From: Chloroflexota bacterium
Lineage (GTDB): Bacteria; Chloroflexota; Dehalococcoidia; Lucifugimonadales; Lucifugimonadaceae
DNA length: 16,432 nucleotides
Direction: 5' to 3'
NCBI GenBank assembly: GCA_002708145.1
Contig: PAOV01000049.1
Coordinates: forward strand, 1 to 16,432
The notes under the pieces: generated by a model
Databases searched by the model: none
Told to the model about the DNA's origin: nothing
What the model saw: the letters and a program-made list of their open reading frames with translations, nothing else
Position numbers and translations under genes: made by a program
Part shown: positions 12,766-16,432 of the stretch, piece after piece
How positions within the stretch are numbered: the stretch's first letter is position 1
Layout: each line of letters opens with the position of its first letter

Positions 12766-14843
12766 CAGTCCGAATTGGTATCGATACCGGTGGAACTTTC
12801 ACAGACGTTGTGGCGTTTAATGAAGCGACGGGTGAGCTTCATGCGACCAAAACCCCGTCAGTCCCCTCGAACCCCGCAGAAGCTTTTGTCGAAGGTATCC
12901 GGCTCATACTCGATCAAGCGACTCTCGTGTCTGACGAAGTTTCCACCGTCAGCCACGGTACGACAGTAGCGACTAACTCGTTGCTCGAAGATGATATGAG
13001 TGGTCTGGGTTTGATCACGACTCAAGGATTTCGACACGTATTAGAAATTGCTCGGCAAAGTGTCCCAGATGGATATGGCAACTCATACTTCTGGGTCAAA
13101 CCAGACAGAATCGTTCCACTCCACCTCGTTCAAGAAGTGTCGGAACGTCTTGACGCGCGAGGAGAAGTAGTCGAAGAACTCAACGAAGAGAGTGTGGTAG
13201 CTGCGGCACGGTTCTTCCGGGACAACGGAGTTCGTTCAATCGGAGTGTGTTTACTCCATTCCTATCTCAACTCGTCTCACGAAGAACGAGTCCAGGAGAT
13301 CATTTCCGAAGTGTTTCCGGACGTCACTGTTTCGATTAGCTCGCAAGTTCTTCGTGAGTACCGCGAATACGAAAGGTCGGTGACCACTCTCGTCGACGCA
13401 TTTGTAAAAGACCGAGTGGTTGAATACATCTCAAGCATCAGTGACCGGCTTGAACTTATTAGCGATTCCGAACCCCCAGCGTTCTACGTCATGAAAAGCA
13501 ATGGAGGGATTATTTCGTCTGAAGCCGTGGGAGATCAGCCGATTACGACGGTTTTGTCTGGACCTGCTGCTGGAGCGTTAGGCGCTGCAGAAGTCGCTCG
13601 CCACGCCGGATTCGAACAAGTACTGGCGCTTGATGGAGGAGGAACCTCAACAGACGTCACCGTCGTTCAAGGGGCCGAGCCGGCACTGACCACTGAAGGC
13701 TCGATCGGACGTCATCCCATGAAAGTTCCGATGATCGACATTGTCACAGTCGGCACCGGTGGAGGGTCGATAGCTTGGATCAGCCCCGAGGGCGGTCTCA
13801 AGGTCGGTCCACAATCTGCTGGAGCGGCCCCCGGTCCGTTGTGCTACGACACAGGGGGCGAATCACCGGCTGTAACAGACGCTCACCTTGTTTTGGGCCG
13901 CATTCCTTCAAATTTGATCGGCGGGGGCATCCAATTAAACAGGGAAAAGGCGTCTCACGGGCTTGAGGCATTAGCTGCCGATCTCGGACTGACGCTCGAA
14001 GAATGTGCCTCTGGAGTGTTGGAAATAGCAGCTTGGAATCAAGCAAACGCAATAAGGCAGGTCACGGTTCGCAAAGGACTTGACGTTCGAGATTTCGCTT
14101 TATGCGCTTTTGGGGGGTCGGGACCGCTCCAAGCTTGCCGACTAGTCGACTTATTAGGTCTCGAGGCAGCGATCGTCCCACCGGACCCGGGTAATTTGAG
14201 CGCGTATGGACTTCTAGTAGTGGATTTGCGTCATGACGAGGTTCAAACAATCGCCCAAACTGATGGCGAGCTATCTAGACAGGAACTTGAAGAAACCTTC
14301 TCCGTTCTTGAGCAACGCGCAGCATCAGCGTTAGAAGACCAAGGATATGCCCAGGCAGATCAGCGCCTTGCCCGTTGGGTCGACCTGAGATATGAGGGAC
14401 AGGCATTCGAAGTTCAGACAAGCGCGCCCAGCGGACAAATAGACGAATCATTCATACCCCAAGTTTTAGGGAGTTTTCATGATGAGCATGAGCGTCTGTA
14501 TGGATACTGTTATCGAGATCGGCCCGAAGTAGTAGTTGAATGGGTGAACTTGAGAGCCACATCGTTTGGACCAATTGAGCGACCCAACCCACAAACAATC
14601 AATGTTGGCACGGGCGCAGAACCAACCGATCGGCGCGACGTTTATTTCGGTGAGTGGAAGAACGTCCCAATTTTCGATCGGTCGACACTTGGTAAAGGTG
14701 ACACTATTCGGGGACCAGCGATAATTGAGGAGTTTGGTTCTACAACCCCCTTAGCGCCAGACTTTGAGGCCGTAGTTGATTCTTTAGGAAACCTGGTTAT
14801 CAAGCCGATCAAACTCAAAGGAGGCTCTAATGAAGGAGGTTGA
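12762..14843 (+). CDS. hyuA: Hydantoinase/oxoprolinase subunit A (N-methylhydantoinase A type)
   Basis: A 693-residue ATP-dependent amidohydrolase subunit of usual length. The N-terminal Hydant_A_N domain has the phosphate loop GIDTGGTFTD (6-15) and SHGTTVATN (about 65-73). The central hydantoinase A domain has MKSNGGIIS, LSGPAAGALGA, the second phosphate-type loop LDGGGTSTDVT (about 290-300), VGTGGGSI and VGPQSAGAAPGPLCY, and the C-terminal domain ends near GPAIIEEF. The A subunit binds ATP and, with the B subunit, opens lactam or imide rings (N-methylhydantoin, 5-oxoproline, caprolactam) or carboxylates ketones in related enzymes. Linkage to the barbiturase/FdrA genes points to a ureido or cyclic imide substrate, unproven. 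The ATG at 12762 overlaps the DUF1116 stop, and its end overlaps hyuB by 14 bases. Confidence 0.95.
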   Translation: MTVRIGIDTGGTFTDVVAFNEATGELHATKTPSVPSNPAEAFVEGIRLILDQATLVSDEVSTVSHGTTVATNSLLEDDMSGLGLITTQGFRHVLEIARQSVPDGYGNSYFWVKPDRIVPLHLVQEVSERLDARGEVVEELNEESVVAAARFFRDNGVRSIGVCLLHSYLNSSHEERVQEIISEVFPDVTVSISSQVLREYREYERSVTTLVDAFVKDRVVEYISSISDRLELISDSEPPAFYVMKSNGGIISSEAVGDQPITTVLSGPAAGALGAAEVARHAGFEQVLALDGGGTSTDVTVVQGAEPALTTEGSIGRHPMKVPMIDIVTVGTGGGSIAWISPEGGLKVGPQSAGAAPGPLCYDTGGESPAVTDAHLVLGRIPSNLIGGGIQLNREKASHGLEALAADLGLTLEECASGVLEIAAWNQANAIRQVTVRKGLDVRDFALCAFGGSGPLQACRLVDLLGLEAAIVPPDPGNLSAYGLLVVDLRHDEVQTIAQTDGELSRQELEETFSVLEQRAASALEDQGYAQADQRLARWVDLRYEGQAFEVQTSAPSGQIDESFIPQVLGSFHDEHERLYGYCYRDRPEVVVEWVNLRATSFGPIERPNPQTINVGTGAEPTDRRDVYFGEWKNVPIFDRSTLGKGDTIRGPAIIEEFGSTTPLAPDFEAVVDSLGNLVIKPIKLKGGSNEGG

Positions 14844-16432
14844 CCCGATCGTTGTTGAAATCGTCGAAGGAACCCTCGCCTCGGTAGAGGCCGAAGTCGA
14901 AGACGCCATTGGTCGTACAGCCCGGTCGCCCATGATCAGAGATCAACATGACTTTCGCGCAGGTATTCACGATGCGCGAATGCGAAAGTTAACTGGGCGG
15001 TCGTACTCAGCATTAGTTGATCCGGTCCTTCGTGACTTTCCTATCGAGTCGATGCGACCTGGTGACATCTATTTCCACAACGATGTCTATCTTTCCGAAG
15101 GTGGCATTGGACACCTTCCTGACCTTTGTGTCACGGTGCCGGTTTTCGCTGAGGGGCAGGTGGTGGCCTTCGTGCAAGCATTTGGCCACCACGACGACAT
15201 TGGGGGGAAAGTACCAGGATCGATGCCCAGTGATGCTTTGTCGGTCTTCGAAGAAGGTTTGATGGTCCCGCCTATCAAGCTCTACGACCAGGGAATTGCC
15301 AATGAAGCTGCGTTAAGAATCATGACGCGTAACACTCGTCTACCGGAGAGTTTGGCGGGCGATCTGGACGCCGAATGTTCCGCTTGCAGGATGGGCGCAG
15401 ACCGTTTGGCAGAATTATTCGAACGGTATGGAGTGGAGCTTGTTACGGCATGCTTCGATGCCATCATTGACCGCACGACCGAGACCTTCCGAAGAGAAAT
15501 CCTCGCCAAGATTCCAGAGGGCTCTTGGACGTGGGAGGACTACGCAGAACACGACGGGGTCGATCCCCCGAAGCTTCATTGCCAGAGGATTACTCTGACT
15601 AAAACGCCGGAGAAATTGATACTTGATTTAAATGGGACTAGCCCACAAGCAAAAGGACCCATCAACCACGCTGGTGATTATGCGGACGGAGTTTTTCTTA
15701 AGAAATGGCTCGCACCGATTCTGAGAAATCTGGCTGACACACCCGAACGAATGGCCGAATTAGATGTCAACGAGGGGGTTGTCCCCCTCTTTGAGATTAA
15801 GTTCCCCCCGCCTGGAACCCTCGTTACGCCAGTATTCCCAGCTCCAACAAATGCCAGAACGTTTGTCATTCTGCGACTCTTAGGGGTTCTAGCAGGGGTT
15901 TTAGCGAAAGCAACTGGCGGCCGGATGCCTGCTGATCAGGAAACAATTCGTTACACGGGTATTGAAGGATTAGACCAAGACGGTGATTGGTTCTTCAGTC
16001 GCGAAATTTTAGGAGGAGGATCCGGAGGGCGTTATTACGCTGACGGTAGCGACGCTATCCATGTCGTTCCCGACTCCAAAAATCTTCCGGCTGAGTTTGT
16101 CGAGGGACGCTTCCCTGTCCGAATTGAAACACTCGGCTTAGCCGCAGATTCTGGAGGTGCAGGTAAGTACCGAGGAGGCCTGGGTTACCAGAAAGAAATC
16201 CGGGTGTTAGCTGACGATGCAAAGTTCATGTCGATTGCGGATCGCTCGATTCTTTCTTGTTGGGGCCTAAACGGGGGCAAGGCAGGCGCGCCATTCAAAG
16301 TGACAATCAACCCCGGCACCGACGACGAGCAGGTTATGGAGGGTTTGTGCGATAGAGAGCCGATTGACCACGGGGCACTCATTCGCGTGGAGACAACTGG
16401 TGGCGGCGGCTGGGGCGACCCGCTTGAGAGAG
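14830..16432 (+). CDS. hyuB: Hydantoinase/oxoprolinase subunit B, 3' end cut by window edge
   Basis: The frame is open from the ATG at 14830 to the last base (534 codons plus one base). It starts inside hyuA, 14 bases before that gene's stop, with an excellent Shine-Dalgarno AAAGGAGG at 14817-14824 and a 5-base spacing. Family blocks are clear: a variant of the HNDPYxGGxHLPD motif (HNDVYLSEGGIGHLPD, about 83-98), GHHDDIGGKVPGSMP (about 119-133), MTRNTRLPE, LDLNGTSPQAKGPIN, GGGSGGRYYADGSD, AGKYRGGLG and the C-terminal TTGGGGWGDP. Since that last motif lies close to the end in relatives, only a short tail is missing. It forms the catalytic partner of HyuA. The insertion SE in the first block and the D-V in place of D-P are small departures from the usual motif. 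Confidence 0.94.
   Translation, partial: MKEVDPIVVEIVEGTLASVEAEVEDAIGRTARSPMIRDQHDFRAGIHDARMRKLTGRSYSALVDPVLRDFPIESMRPGDIYFHNDVYLSEGGIGHLPDLCVTVPVFAEGQVVAFVQAFGHHDDIGGKVPGSMPSDALSVFEEGLMVPPIKLYDQGIANEAALRIMTRNTRLPESLAGDLDAECSACRMGADRLAELFERYGVELVTACFDAIIDRTTETFRREILAKIPEGSWTWEDYAEHDGVDPPKLHCQRITLTKTPEKLILDLNGTSPQAKGPINHAGDYADGVFLKKWLAPILRNLADTPERMAELDVNEGVVPLFEIKFPPPGTLVTPVFPAPTNARTFVILRLLGVLAGVLAKATGGRMPADQETIRYTGIEGLDQDGDWFFSREILGGGSGGRYYADGSDAIHVVPDSKNLPAEFVEGRFPVRIETLGLAADSGGAGKYRGGLGYQKEIRVLADDAKFMSIADRSILSCWGLNGGKAGAPFKVTINPGTDDEQVMEGLCDREPIDHGALIRVETTGGGGWGDPLER

Noticed and set aside
1..16432. CRISPR arrays, insertion sequences, integrases or attachment repeats
   Set aside because: I saw no regularly spaced repeats, transposase motifs or terminal inverted repeats; the long cluster is a continuous set of metabolic genes.

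Overview
This is a bacterial catabolic gene island of moderate G+C (about 50-53% by eye). Coding is dense, genes are joined by 4-base stop/start overlaps, and GTG starts are common. Several starts have good Shine-Dalgarno sites, and one promoter candidate (TACTAT 7 bases before an ATG) would give a leaderless mRNA. A marine Actinomycetota such as Acidimicrobiia, or a Chloroflexota relative, would fit the gene families, but this placement is weak and rests on style, not on a marker gene.

Layout. (1) 1-1599: 3' part of an SF2 DECH-box helicase with a C-terminal four-cysteine motif, probably unrelated to the rest. (2) 1600-1899: gene-poor stretch with a possible 43-residue single-span membrane peptide, a hairpin, and a 31-codon ORF abutting the next gene. 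(3) 1900-2655: crotonase-fold (enoyl-CoA hydratase/isomerase) protein lacking one of the two usual catalytic glutamates. (4) 3568-2666, minus strand: carbamate kinase, convergent with the crotonase and divergent from the long plus-strand cluster. (5) 3619-8160: NmrA-like NAD(P)-binding protein followed by a complete molybdenum hydroxylase in the order FAD subunit, 2Fe-2S subunit, Mo subunit (coxMSL type). (6) 8161-8317: the only real gap in the cluster, with a perfect 6-bp inverted repeat and a strong Shine-Dalgarno. (7) 8318-16432: ring-opening amidohydrolase of the barbiturase/cyanuric acid hydrolase family, DUF2877 (YlbF/AllH), FdrA (AllF), DUF1116 (YlbE/AllG), then hydantoinase/oxoprolinase subunits HyuA and HyuB. 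HyuB runs off the right edge within its conserved C-terminal motif.

How it may work together (inference). The Mo hydroxylase would add oxygen to an N-heterocycle such as uracil or thymine, giving a barbiturate. The amidohydrolase would open the ring to a ureido acid (3-oxo-3-ureidopropanoate from barbiturate). That compound is the one-carbon-longer homologue of oxalurate, the substrate of the E. coli AllFGH oxamate carbamoyltransferase. An AllFGH-like complex here could therefore phosphorolyse it to malonamate and carbamoyl phosphate, and the divergent carbamate kinase would convert carbamoyl phosphate and ADP to ATP, CO2 and NH3. HyuAB would be an ATP-dependent amidase or lactamase acting on a second ring or on the leftover amide. 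No ureidomalonase-type amidase, transporter, dedicated regulator or Mo-cofactor maturation gene is visible here. The most interesting proposal is an energy-conserving, phosphorolytic version of oxidative pyrimidine (or related heterocycle) degradation.
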